DNA of 64,000 bases from positions 560,001 to 624,000 of the forward strand of contig JAJEKV010000177.1 in assembly GCA_021234155.1 (NCBI GenBank), given 5' to 3'. The DNA comes from Isoetes taiwanensis. Lineage: Eukaryota > Streptophyta > Lycopodiopsida > Isoetales > Isoetaceae. Numbering within the stretch: the stretch's first letter is position 1; each line of letters opens with the position of its first letter. This document shows, one piece after another, positions 12,464 to 23,141 of the stretch. The position numbers and the translations under genes were made by a program. The notes beneath the pieces were generated by a model. The model worked only from the letters and a program-made list of their open reading frames with translations, was not told the origin of the DNA and searched no databases.

Positions 12464-13494
12464 TTATAGAACAAGCGATTCCCGGTATCTTTGTGCCTTC
12501 TTGATGAGAATCTTACGGGCCTCTATTGAATCTTGGCCATCTATTATCATAAAATGTATGTGCGGGTTCTCGATGAAGTCCTCCAGCTTGCTCCGGATGA
12601 TTACCTTTTTGTTACGGTATCGTAAGGCACTACATCTGCGGGCATTGGCACCTGCCACGGATTTTCGATCATCTTTGTTTAATATCTCCAAGAGTCTTTG
12701 CTTGTCATACCTTCTGCTGATATAAATAGCTTTAGTGGACTGAAAAGCTTGTCCCGTTATTTGGATGTGTGTGTGGGAGGCCCGTGGATACTTGTCGGCA
12801 TATTTCTTGATTTGCTCATTGCCTCCAAGCTGCACGGCCTTGTCATGCGTCACTTGTAAGGCTGTTGTCACTTACGTAGTTTCCACAGCTTCTAGAGCTA
12901 GCTTCTTCCTTGTCCTTCACTGCCTGTAAGTAGACACTGCCCGAGGGCCTCGTGCTAATGGCTCGTCGAACAGCTGTAAGCCCCTCGCATATTCTTCTAG
13001 GAGTCAATGGCTGTATGGCTGTCCGATAAATTTGAAGAGGTTATCGGCCATGTCGTCGATCTTAAAGGTTTCTTTAAAAGAGCTTCGCCTTTGCATCGAT
13101 TGATCTTCTTTAGGCTTTTCTTATGTTTTTGGCCCACTTCAACTAGCCGCGAGCGAAAGAAAGAATGCGTCACATACTTCACGTAATAAGAATTCCCTGC
13201 TTCTTCATTTGATCAGTCTCTCTTAACCTTGACATGAATATGAGGTCTGTCTTCCCACCAGTTTTGAATATCTCCACATACCATTCTGACCCCTCTATAA
13301 GATCTTCTTCTGGACATGGAGGTTCTACGAGCCTTTATTATTCGGATGTATCTTCTAACGTCAATACATCTTTGCAGTGCATGCTTGATAACATCTTCTT
13401 CTGTCCTTTGCTTTTTCTGGGCTGTAGAGGTCTCGCCTTGCTTGGTCCTCCCTCTTTTGATTGTCTTTTGTGATCCTGTTAAATTACAGCACAT
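12464..13494 (-). pseudogene. ParB/sulfiredoxin-like protein remnant in the 12.5-kb element
   Basis: The 135-codon minus-strand frame at 12871-12464 contains RKVIIR-like basic residues, then FIENPHIHFMIIDGQDSIEA, then a basic helix. The pattern hydrophobic-DGQ-x-S-x-EA resembles the DG(Q/H)HR/S-x-(E/A)A signature of the ParB/sulfiredoxin superfamily, whose members bind DNA or nucleotides. The normal histidine after DGQ is Asp here. Upstream, 13494-13213 encodes a strongly basic segment (KTIKRGRTKQGE, RRRSYRGVR) that may be a nuclear-localisation or DNA-contact N-terminus, and 13182-12997 is a further remnant. Three to four frames are needed, so it is broken, spliced, or mis-called. Function is inferred only. 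The spliced gene at 61.2-63.8 kb carries a related DGNHRT motif. Confidence 0.4.
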
Positions 13495-14037
13495 GGGTTA
13501 ATCTTTTTATGCTCAAATAAATGCTGTCGACATATATGCAACAAAAACGCGCTTGGCGCGATTTGAAAATGAATACCACAAAGTTCATTTAGTTTATTGG
13601 GGTCGGGGCGGTAGCGTTTTGTCCCGTCAAAATGCAACAAATCTGGCGCTTAGCGGCGTTTAAAAATGACACGAAGATAAAAACTCAATGTAATGCCCTA
13701 ATTAAAGCTGCGCCCGAGGCGTTCGTCCGAATCAAAATGCTCAGGACACAACTAACTATAAAAAATGCAACTTAAAGAGTTGAATCTTCATCAGAGGACA
13801 CAACTAACTATAAAAAACACAACTAGCTCTTGAATCTTGTTCACTAAGTATACAAGCTTCAAAGCGGCACATCTGACATTAAAAGAAAACCAACATGTAC
13901 ACATTAAGCATTTGTTTCCATACATTTTTGGGACATATGAACTCAAACATTAGAGGACACATGCTTCTTATTGGATAATAACTATATTATTCTGAGAAAA
14001 ACATCCTAAAACCCTAACAAAAAAAGGGACCGCAAAA

Positions 14038-14972
14038 TCAATTCTGAAACAAAAGCGGATCAATTACACGAGCTTGTTGGATTTGTGCTTTACGCTTGTT
14101 CGGCCCGACCTCGGGCATGGGATTTGTGCTTTGGGCTGTAAGCCCACCTCTACCGGCCTCGGCGGCGGCGAGATCCTCTAGGCGCCATAGAACTGCAAGT
14201 CGCGGATAATATGAGGCCCGGGATTTTGGTTTAAACTTATATGTATCGTTCATAATCTTGGCCGTCCATTTACAACCGTAAATTCAAATTGGCGTCCTTT
14301 TAAATTTATACGCCTTAATTAACACCCGTCAGCTCATTTACAAATTTAAATTGTGTTTTTTCTTTTTTAGTGCAATTTCAAGAACAATTAATTATTAATT
14401 TCAAAAAGCATATGTGGCAATCTACTACCACCTAATCGGCCACCTACTATCGAGGCGCCCAAGATCATTCCTACTTTCAGGCGCCAAGATCATTCCTACT
14501 ATCGAGGCCCCAAGATCTACAGTCCTTCAATCCTATTCGATCGCCTTCAATCCCATTCGATGTCTGTGAGCTATGGTGAGTGTGATTCCATTCGAATGCA
14601 TTCTCTTGTTCTCTATTTTTTAGTCCTCTATTTTTCCAATGCATTACGGTTCTTCATCGATTAATGGGAGAAGAATGCTATCTTTTAACGACAAACTTGA
14701 AGGCGCCGAGTAGGCTTATGTAAAATCGAAGATCTGAATCAAGTTCCATGTGTCATGGTGTTCCTCTTGGAAAGCAGGTTTACGTAAGATTTCCATTATA
14801 AAGCTGCAATTACGAAGATGAGGCTCTTCCAAGAAGACATCCGGTGGCGTCTGATTGGTGGCGTGGGCACATTTGTAGCATGGCCAAAAGACCGTCTGAA
14901 AAAGGTATGTATATTTGGATATTCAAAAAAAAAAATGAATATATCATAACATCTGCGTGATGTTGTGAATTT
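14038..14972. other. Element interior without a clear gene
   Basis: It contains three short direct repeats of a CCAAGATCATTCCTACT(A/T)TC phrase near 14460-14515 and otherwise unassigned sequence. Confidence 0.35.
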
Positions 14973-15087
14973 TGGATTCTTTGATGTTCTTTAGCCAGTC
15001 ATATCAACCCCATGAAACTACACATTAATGAAAATATGTAGTTTCTTGGGGTTCAGTCCTCTTTGGAGGAGAACATCAAAGGATTCA
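14973..15087. repeat. Imperfect hairpin inside the 12.5-kb element
   Basis: Outer arms TGGATTCTTTGATGTTCT (14973-14990) and AGAACATCAAAGGATTCA (15070-15087) pair with one mismatch. Inner arms AACCCCATGAAACTACA (15006-15022) and TGTAGTTTCTTGGGGTT (15036-15052) also pair with one mismatch. It could be a tiny foldback element or a transcribed stem-loop. Confidence 0.7.
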
Positions 15088-15934
15088 ATGTTTTTAACAT
15101 TGCATATAAAAAACATAATAAACTAAATGACATAAAAATATAGTGCAAAATTGCGCCCGGTAGCGAGTTTGTATTCATATTCAAAAAAAGTGTATGTACA
15201 TTTCTTCTTACGCAAAAATCGCCCGGTAATTCTTTCTATCTCTACAATATGTCACATAGCCCCACTTCATTGGCCCAATCCATAAAAGTCCCACGAACCA
15301 CCACGATATGCGGGGATCCTCATCTTCCTGCGGATGTCGAGTCTCCAAACCCAGTGTTGTATCGATCCTTGATACTATAAAGCAAATCCTCGTACTTATT
15401 TGTTGGCATGAGCCTTACTAAGAGCATGAGGAGTCGATATGTCCATAGATGCGATGGAAGTGTACCCATGGCCCCGTCTGGTACTATCTATTGGATTCTC
15501 CAACTCTCTTTGAGCGTTTTGAACAGCACACTCAAGTAATATCTTGTCTGCGGGGTCGAGTTGATGGTGCGTCGGGGAAGTGTATTTGAACTAGAACCAT
15601 CCGGTCACGAGGATCGGCTAGTGTCCATGCATAAGGAAAATCCATGGCACTAGAGCGAGAGAAATTAAGTCATTAGCAAATGATATATTACTCTCCCCAT
15701 AAAAGCGATTACGAACATACATAATTCAAAAGCAGCGCCGGTAGCGTTTGCTATATTTTCCGCGGATCTATTTTACACCGCGCTGGCGCGATTTGTATAG
15801 AAACTAAAAGCAGCGCGCGGCGCGATTAACCTAATGGAAAATCGAAACCAAAAAATAGAAATCGCCAAAGCGCGATTTCTCCCATTCTAACATATTATTC
15901 TAGCGAGAATGCATAATCGTTGAATACATTATAG

Positions 15935-16100
15935 ATCATAGATCATAGATAGGTCATAGATCATAGATCATAGAAGCGGATAGATCATAGAAGCGGATAG
16001 ATCATAGATCATAGGCGGATAGATCATAGATCATAGCTCATAGATCATAGAGCAAGATCATAGAAGCGAGATAGATCATAGATCATTATTTACTTCATTA
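15935..16100. repeat. ATAGATCATAG-type tandem repeat
   Basis: Runs of ATAGATCAT interspersed with AGAAGCGG. Simple-sequence expansion. Confidence 0.8.
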
Positions 16101-16269
16101 TTTTAGATCATGGCTTAGAAACGGATAGAGGAAGACCTATTGAAATAGAATAAGAAGCGGATCATATAGGCGGATCACGAATCAATCTGTGAGGAAGCTT
16201 TATGTAAAATAACTACTTTATGTATATAACGAAATACTAACCTACTTGTGTTCAAGATTGCAGAAATTG

Positions 16270-16830
16270 AGCCTTCTAAGCGAAAGCCGAGAAGCTTTAA
16301 CACAAAAACCAAAAGTTATTCAAAGTCGGAGATTGTAGAGAGCCAAAAACCAAAAAAAACCGGGGACATTGTATAGAGCCTACAAACCTTTGAGCCGAAA
16401 AAACCTTTGAGCGAAAACCTAAAGCGGATAGAAGCCAGAAGCGGATAGAAGTCGAGATTGATCGCGATATAGAAGCGAAGCGGATAGAAGTCGAAGATTG
16501 ATCTGGATAGAAGCCTAGAAGCGGATAGAAGCCCGAAACCCAAAAGCTCGAAAGCGGATAAAAGCGGATAAAAAGCTCGAAGCTAAAAGCGGATAAAAAG
16601 CTTCGGGGAGCAGTTGAAGCCGAGAAAGATAGATTGAAAGATTCCTTAGGTCATGCAGCCGGATAGATTGATTCCTTTAGGTCATGCGGCGAGATAGATT
16701 GATGCTGAAAGCGAGAAGATAGATTGAAGGTAGATTGATGATCAGAAGCTGGATAAAGCGAAAAGGAGAAAGCGCTGGAATCTCGAAATTGGAAGCGAAG
16801 CGCTGGAATGCGAAATTGGCGAAGCGCTAA
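16270..16830. repeat. Purine-rich GAAGCGGATA low-complexity repeat
   Basis: Dozens of degenerate GAAGC(G)GATAGAAG units. Some GCGG words may be miscalled GCTG or GCAG. It gives open frames on the minus strand that are not genes. Confidence 0.7.
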
Positions 16831-17154
16831 TGTTGAAAGTGTGAGAAAAAAGTTTGAAAAGGAAGGCTAACTTGAAATAATAAGCTGCTTTTTAAAATTT
16901 GGTTACAGCGCCATTATAACTTCAGCGAAAATTTATTACAAAAGGGTTAATTGTTTTAAGGACAATTGTTTTAAGGGTTATTAAGTTTAAAAGTTATGAC
17001 TTATAAGTTTTAAAATAGTTTTAAGTTAATAGTTAAGTTATAAGTTTAAAAGTTCATGAATTAGACTTCTAACCTTAAAACTTTTAACCTACAATAACTT
17101 TCCAACCTTAAATTTTCTAACCTATAATAAACTTCTTAACCTTAAAAGCGCAAA

Positions 17155-17195
17155 CCTATAATAACCTTAAAAGTTGTTTCTAAGGTTATTATAGG
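17155..17195. promoter_or_regulatory. Perfect 15-bp hairpin upstream of the transposase gene
   Basis: CCTATAATAACCTTA (17155-17169) pairs perfectly with TAAGGTTATTATAGG (17181-17195) across an 11-base loop, about 180 bases before the first plausible ATG. It could be a regulatory or subterminal recognition element. No function is shown. Confidence 0.5.
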
Positions 17196-17374
17196 ATACA
17201 AAGTTTGAAGGTTACAAGTAGAAAGGTTTTATTTTTATATAATGTTGAGGAAAATAACTTGGGGAATCCCATTATATAAATAGAATGATCAAATAGAATA
17301 AGACATATGAGGCTTTCATTTATGAACATGTTAGTTAGAGGTTATTTGGATATGCTAACTTACTATATATTCTT

Positions 17375-20344
17375 ATGCATTCTAGGTCAATGGCATGCAA
17401 AATGCTAAAAAAAAACCCCAATGATGCTAATCAAGGCAAGGAGAAATTCCCAACTAATGAACATGATGTCCAAGGAAAGGAAAATACCTCAAATGATGTT
17501 GATGATGGCAAAGGAAAGGAAAAGACTCCAAATGATGTTGATGATGGCAAAGGAAAGGAAAAGACCTCAAATGAAAAGGATGATGGCAAAGGAAAGGAAA
17601 TTGTCCTTTATACTTTCGAGATTAGATTGGAAAAACAAAAAGGTCAAGATCCTGCATGCATGCAACGAGAAGCGATGGGAGAAGGGATTATTGTTCTAGC
17701 GAGATCCTATCAATGCACGTGAATGATGAAAGATTAGGGGAGGGGCGGGTTAGGTGTGGCAATCTCAAAATTATATGACAATTGGAAGGAAAAAAGGGTT
17801 CAGGCAAACAAGAATGCCTAGCTTGTGTGAAGCAACTAGAGGTTCCAACTATTGTTGCATGGCCTAGGGGCGATATTCAAGCGGAGGGAACTACGTTTCC
17901 TTTAGATGTAGAACCATTGTCAACAATGTTCACCACCGGTGTAGCAAGAGGCCACTTCCAACTTTCAAACATTATCCCACCAAAAGATGCAAGTCAGTTA
18001 TGATTGTTCTCCTGAAGCTATGATGAAGGTTAGAGGAGGTGAATGTTGTTGTTTTCTTGTGTTAGAATGTTCACAATAGAGGAGTTGGTGGGAGCAAGAG
18101 CTACATATCAGGAACATAAGTGTGATAGCGGGGAGGAATTTCATGTACACCATATTTGGCTATGCAATTCAGGGATGAAAGATCAAAGAAAAAAAGATTC
18201 CCATTGAATGGAAAGTGGATATGTTCAAAAGCATGGATGGCTATACATGGAATTCCAACCTCTTCTTGGCACAAGCGGCAAAGAGACATGAAAATGGTAG
18301 TAAAATTGCATTGCATGGAAACAACGGCACTGTAAGGCCTACCTCAGAACTATAGCTGCAAAAGGAAATATTTGAAAGATATGTGGATTTCAATCACGAG
18401 AAAACATGCCACATAAGAGTAAGAAGGATGAGCGGGGTAGAGTTATTGTTGAAAAGAGATTGCCATCCCATTGTACCCGGAAAAGAGCATATTAGAGGAA
18501 ATAAATGCATTGCTTAGTGTGAACTTGGAGTAGCCTCTATATCCCAGCCCGGTTTTAGTAGGCTATGGAATAAGCATTTCAAGCATGTGACCATAGCAAC
18601 TTCAAACAACTTTGCCAAGTGCAATTTATGTGCTAAGTTGAAGGAGACACTAGATAAGGCTGTGCAAAGCCAAGTCTAAGGGCAAAGATAAAGGGAACAT
18701 ATGAAGGACCATATGGCCGAGATCAACTATCATGTAGATCAACTTATTGGATGTGGAGGACCTTATACGCAATGGAACCTAATAACTATCTATGTATTAT
18801 ACATGATAAAATGGACCAACAGAAGACTTGTCTTCCACAATTCAAAAGTACATTCCTAAGTCATGTGGAAGATCATATCCTTTGCTTGATTTCAATGGCG
18901 GGGCAATATTGCATGGGCGGGGCTCAGGACCTATTATGGCCATTTCAGTTTAGAGTTGTGGAGTGATGGTCAGATTTTTCACATTAGGAGTATCATGAGG
19001 TGTTTAGAAACTATGAGAAGGGTTACAATGGTAACCTACAAGATCCTGACTAGCCCGAGGCACTACATAGTGCATTGTTGGATGGAACCCCTAATAGTAT
19101 TGAAAAGTTTAGCAAGGCAAGATTTAGGAGGAATGGACCTAATGAACATGTTGGAGCTTCAACATCTCGTGCTAAACCTCGAGATCTGCCAGACTCCTCT
19201 TGCAACTAGATAATTGTCTTTGGTCAAAATAAGAGCAGTGGATGTTTTCTTTCCTATCCTACTTAACAGTTTGTGGGTATTTTTGAAAAAAGAGTCAATT
19301 TGGGGTTCCTAATGCCGGACATACTCATGAGGATGTGGATGCATTGTTTGGAAAATATAGTCATGTATTGAGGCAATGACCGTTACCAACTTTCCCGGGC
19401 TATTGGAAATATTTCATGGATGTACAAATCCATCTCCTATAGGATCTATCATAGAAGAAGTGCACGATTGGAAGAGTTTTGTGGATGGTTATGCTCTCGA
19501 CATGGAAGGTCATTCTAGACCTCTTCAATTCACTTTTGGGTGAGAGAAGGGATTCCAATCATGCAATGGAAAATGAGACCTTGGAGGAGGAGAGTGGAGA
19601 GGTGGGGCAGAAATTTACCTGAGGGATGCAAATGGCAAGCCTATGATACCTCACAGTCAACCAAAAGCTCTAAAACCAACTGAAGAAGTCAAGCAATTGG
19701 GATTGACTAAGGATGGCATCAATGACTACATCAAGCATTGGCAAACTAATTCACATGAGACTAATCGTGCATTGATAGATTATTGGAAGAAGGTGATCAA
19801 CTTGTTGGATGAGGTAGACACATCCTCGGAAAATTTGAAAGAAGGGTGGTTCCCTAAAAGTAAGTGGAAAACATTAGCTGGTCTTGGCGAAGATGATGGT
19901 ACCATTAGTAGCATTGTGAAGGCATATGCTCCTCCTCAATCGATAAACACTATGTTGATCCTAAGAAGGATAGGCCAAAATATCTAGGCATGGATTGTTA
20001 TGAACCTTCTCTTGGCGTGGAGTGCCACCAATTTGTAGTAGTAAAACCAGGCGAGATCTAGAGACCTATCCGGTGTGGTTGGGATGGACTATCTCGGATA
20101 TTTGCAAAGAAGAAGGTGATGTTAACTTCAATAAGGTGCTTGGCGTGGAATGGTGGTGTCCGATACATCGGTTGAGTAATGTCACTTAGATAAAGAAAGA
20201 TATTGATTGTTGGACAAAGAGGTGGAGGAGAAATCCAAGTGATCCCCGATCTTTGGCTAGGCGTTGAAGCACCGTATTGTACTCGTGGACTCCAAAAACT
20301 ATTCCTAGTAAAAAACGGCGAGAGTTACAATACCTCGGGATGTA
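17375..20344 (+). pseudogene. DUF7869-like transposase of the 12.5-kb element, frame-broken
   Basis: The gene opens at 17375 with a K/D-rich N-terminus carrying tandem NDVDDGKGKEK repeats. Across several frames it then shows a SRLWNKHFKHVTIATSNNFA stretch, a zinc-knuckle-like CNLCAKLKE (near 18622), YLCIIHDKMDQQKTCLPQFK (18786-18845), a GQYCMGGA...GHFSLELWSDG region, and GHTHEDVDALFGKYSHVLR (near 19316-19375). A C-terminal region follows, with LIDYWKKVINLLDE and an EWWCP tract. The GHTHEDVD block and the IHDKMDQ block match my memory of DUF7869 proteins in seed-free plants, probably RNase-H-like transposases. Its place inside matched terminal repeats supports that role. Several breaks sit at expected CTG/CAG sites, e.g. 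just before the HTHEDVD block, so it may be less damaged than it looks. Confidence 0.6.
17478..17605 (+). repeat. In-frame tandem repeat in the transposase N-terminus
   Basis: About three copies of a 42-bp unit (two full, one partial, plus a degenerate first copy) encoding 14-residue KGKEKTPNDVDDG-like modules. The period is a multiple of three, so copy number can change without shifting the frame. Confidence 0.85.
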
Positions 20345-20609
20345 AGGAATAAGGTTCTCATATCCTTGGGGATGCTAGTGGAAAAATGAAAAACAATTAC
20401 TATGTATCTTTTCTCTGATTAATAAAAGTTGTGTACTACTTGAGTTCCATGATATATGATTTTATAATTTGAAGTTAAGGTGTGAGTTTATATTCTCGTG
20501 TGTGATTATATGTTAACGTCTATTCTAGTCTAAGGGCAACAAAGTTACTAAAAAAGTGAATTTAACAAAGTTACTAAAAAAGTGCAATATAAAATTTATC
20601 CCAAAATTA

Positions 20610-20641
20610 AGACATAATCCCAATTTAATTGAATGATGGTT
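20610..20641 (-). repeat. Right terminal inverted repeat of the 12.5-kb element
   Basis: Exact inverse of the left end, followed immediately by AGAT. Confidence 0.85.
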
Positions 20642-20645
20642 AGAT

Positions 20646-21177
20646 CTTGCTATCCTATTCTTTAGGGGAAACCTTATACTTGCTGAAGACCAGATGTTTT
20701 TCTTTGGCTAATAGCCGTCTTGAGTATGAACTTTCAACACATAATTCATAAAGATGTAACACATTGCATGCAATTATCATTTTGGCTGATGCAAATGTTT
20801 TTGCTATATATATGTATATGAAGAGAATATATATAATCTTTGGACCAACATTACCATTGGATCTGCACAATGCGTTTTCTTATTTAAGTTATATGGTGGA
20901 TGATATTTCATAATATCCATGAAACCAAATAGGTCTAATGGAAAAATATACAATGTTGATCTATAGAATTGATGGAAGTGAATTGTATTGCATCCCACTC
21001 GTCTATACTCTTGAATAGCATCAATGTACTTTTGCTATTTCTTTGCTGGGTTTTGGTAATTATGCGTGAAGCTTGCCAAGTCCAATTCCCAATCCAAAAT
21101 GGAATATTGTTATTAGTGTCATTGTAGAACTTCGCGATGAAATATAGCATGTGCTTCACGTTCGACTACCCCTATGG
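20646..21177. other. AT-rich spacer between the 12.5-kb element and LINE B
   Basis: No gene is recognised. Short minus-strand frames lack motifs. Confidence 0.4.
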
Positions 21178-21207
21178 ACATAGCAAACATATCACGATCT
21201 TCACGGG

Positions 21208-22266
21208 GGTATGTTACTTTACTTGCCGGCTTCCATATGTAACACAAATGGATTTGCACCATGAACATCTCGGGGAAAAGCTGGAAGAACAAACCCGAGC
21301 AACAAATCTAAAAATCTTAGGTCACGATAGAAACGGGAAGGTGAAGATGCCAACCAAGTTATTGCACATTTCTTTAAGGAGATCATGCATTTACATGAGC
21401 CTCAAGCCATTTCTTGCGAGAAGACTTGGTAAGCCCGACCAAACTATAATAGACCAATTCTAGTCAAATTCGGCCTGAGGAAGCTTCGAAGCAGGGGTTT
21501 TACAAAATAGAGGTGCGAAAGGTCAGAAAATATGGATAGACATGGATCCGAACTCTTGCCTGGAGTTAGAAGTTAGGAAAAAGAAATGGGCAAAAGTAAA
21601 AGATGCCCGAAACGAGAGGGGTTTGTTGCATATCTAGATAGAAATGGGAAGGCGTGTAACCAAAAGGAAAGAAAAGAATAGGGGAATTGGGACCTTGAGG
21701 CTCAGCGTCATGGAACATGCATGGGCTTTCTCGGGGAGAAAATAGTGGCAAACATGGATATCTTTGAGCACAATTGGCTCGAGAGACCGATCTTCCGCGG
21801 GGTATGTTACTTCACTTGCCGGCTTCCATATGTAACACAAATGGATTTGCACCATGAACATCTCGTGGAAAAATGGAAGAACAAACCCGAGCAACAAATC
21901 TAAAATCTTGATTACGATAGAAACGGGAAGGTGAAGATGCCAACCAAGTTATTGCACATTTCTTTAAGGAGATCATGCATTTACATGAGCCTCAAGCCAT
22001 TTACTGCAGAAGACTTGGTAAGCCAGCAAACTATAATAGACCAATTCTAAGTCAAATTCAGCACGGGGAAGCTTCGAAATAGGGTTTTACAAAATAGAGG
22101 TGCACTAAAAGGTCAGAAAATATGGATAGACATGGATAGAACTCTTGCACAGTTAGAAGTTAGGAAAAGAGAATGGGCAAAAGTAAAAGATGCCAGAACA
22201 GAGGGGTTTGTTGCAGATCTGGATAGAAATGGGAAGGCAGTAGTAACCAAAAGGAAGAAAGAATAG
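21208..22266 (+). repeat. Direct duplication of the LINE ORF1 region
   Basis: The GGGGTATGTTACTTCACTTG phrase and the following ORF1 sequence start near 21208 and again near 21797. The first copy reaches into the endonuclease start, then jumps back from a ...CGAGAGACCGATCTTCCG junction to the ORF1 start. The second copy matches LINE A almost perfectly; the first differs mainly at CAG/CTG sites. This could be a real tandem duplication or an assembly artefact. Confidence 0.8.
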
Positions 22267-22309
22267 GGAATTGGGACCTTGAGGCTGCTGTCATGGAACA
22301 TGCATGGGC

Positions 22310-23130
22310 TTTCTCAGGAGAAAATAGTGGCAAACATGGATATGCTGAGCACAATAGGCGTGCTTCTCTTTCTTGAAACATGGGAGCATCAAACGAGACC
22401 TCTTCCGGACATACCAGGTTTCATAACAGTAGGGTTTGTATGAAATAAAAAAGAGCATGGTGTGGGACGAGGTTATGGTGGACTAGCAGCATATGCTAGA
22501 ACGGGCATTGCTGATCGCATCAAAGTTGTGGCAGAGCATGAATTCAAACAGCACATGTGGCTGCAAATAGAGCTGGAAAAACCACCTTGTGTATGTAGCG
22601 ACTTGCTATTATGCCCCTTTAAACATGGTTTGTTTTATAATCAAGTAGGGATTGGCGGGGATAATCCTTCTTCACGATCTCGATAAAAGTGCTAATGTAC
22701 AAAAGATAAGGGAGAAGTCTTAATTGTAGGTGATTTTAATGCTAGAACTAAAGGGATCACGAGACTATATCTTACATGCAAGAAGGTGACCCTCCCCTAC
22801 TTGAAGAAGGCGATGGGAGCTTTAAGCGTCAATCCGCGGATCAGATAAGAAGCGCATGGGATATTAGCTGCTAGATTTTGGTACCACATGTGGGCTGAAA
22901 ATCATAAATGGAATAGAAAAATTCAAGCATACAAATACGGTACTTGCATTACACCAATGGGTGAAAATAATTGTAGACTACTTGCTCATATCACGATGAT
23001 AGTAGCATACTAAAAGCGATTGGAATTCAAGACAAAGTGCGAGAATCGGATCATATAAGTCTATGTTTTGAATTGAAGGTAGAAGCGCATGAAACAAGAG
23101 CATCCATCTGTTTTAGACCTAGGCTAAAAA
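22310..23130 (+). pseudogene. LINE B endonuclease domain, degraded frames
   Basis: Same fold and order as in copy A: a GRGYGGLAAYARTG loop near 22466, the GDFNAR block near 22725-22750, and an ESDH block near 23040. Small insertions and deletions relative to copy A fall at former CAG/CTG positions (for example ACAGGG to CGGGG and GACTG to GGTTTG). The frames are therefore not reliable evidence of decay. Confidence 0.65.
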
Positions 23131-23141
23131 TTAGATCACAC

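Larger units (their letters stand above)
8486..15879. repeat. Dispersed array of about 21 short GC-rich palindromes
   Basis: The motif has half-sites AAATCGC and GCGATTT around a GC core resembling GCCnGGC, giving about 22 bp of dyad symmetry. Start positions are near 8486, 9733, 9807, 11929, 11965, 12038, 12070, 12150, 12183, 12261, 12295, 13543, 13603, 13639, 13704, 15146, 15214, 15727, 15777, 15807 and 15859. Copies vary mainly in the core, where CTG/CAG would be expected, so consensus error may blur a tighter motif. Clusters lie at 11.93-12.32, 13.54-13.72 and 15.15-15.88 kb. None was seen right of 15.9 kb or elsewhere in the window. Confidence 0.75.
8147..20641 (+). mobile_element. 12.5-kb TIR DNA transposon with DUF7869-like transposase
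   Basis: The first 32 bases (8147-8178, beginning AACCATCATTCAATT) are an exact inverted copy of the last 32 (20610-20641). AGAT flanks both ends immediately (8143-8146 and 20642-20645) and looks like a 4-bp target duplication. A second inverted block, TAATTTTGGGA, follows directly on the right and after about 75 bases on the left. Inside are a plus-strand transposase-like gene in the right third, minus-strand coding remnants (about 10.0-13.5 kb) including a ParB-like segment, a GC-rich palindrome array and AT-rich tandem repeats. The 4-bp duplication and these ends match no superfamily that I can name. Confidence 0.75.

Noticed and set aside
8486-15879. CRISPR-like array
   Set aside because: Spacing is irregular (tens to thousands of bases) and repeats are degenerate palindromes in a plant context.
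16316-16543. Minus-strand frame rich in F/Y/S/R
   Set aside because: A translation of purine-rich low-complexity repeats.
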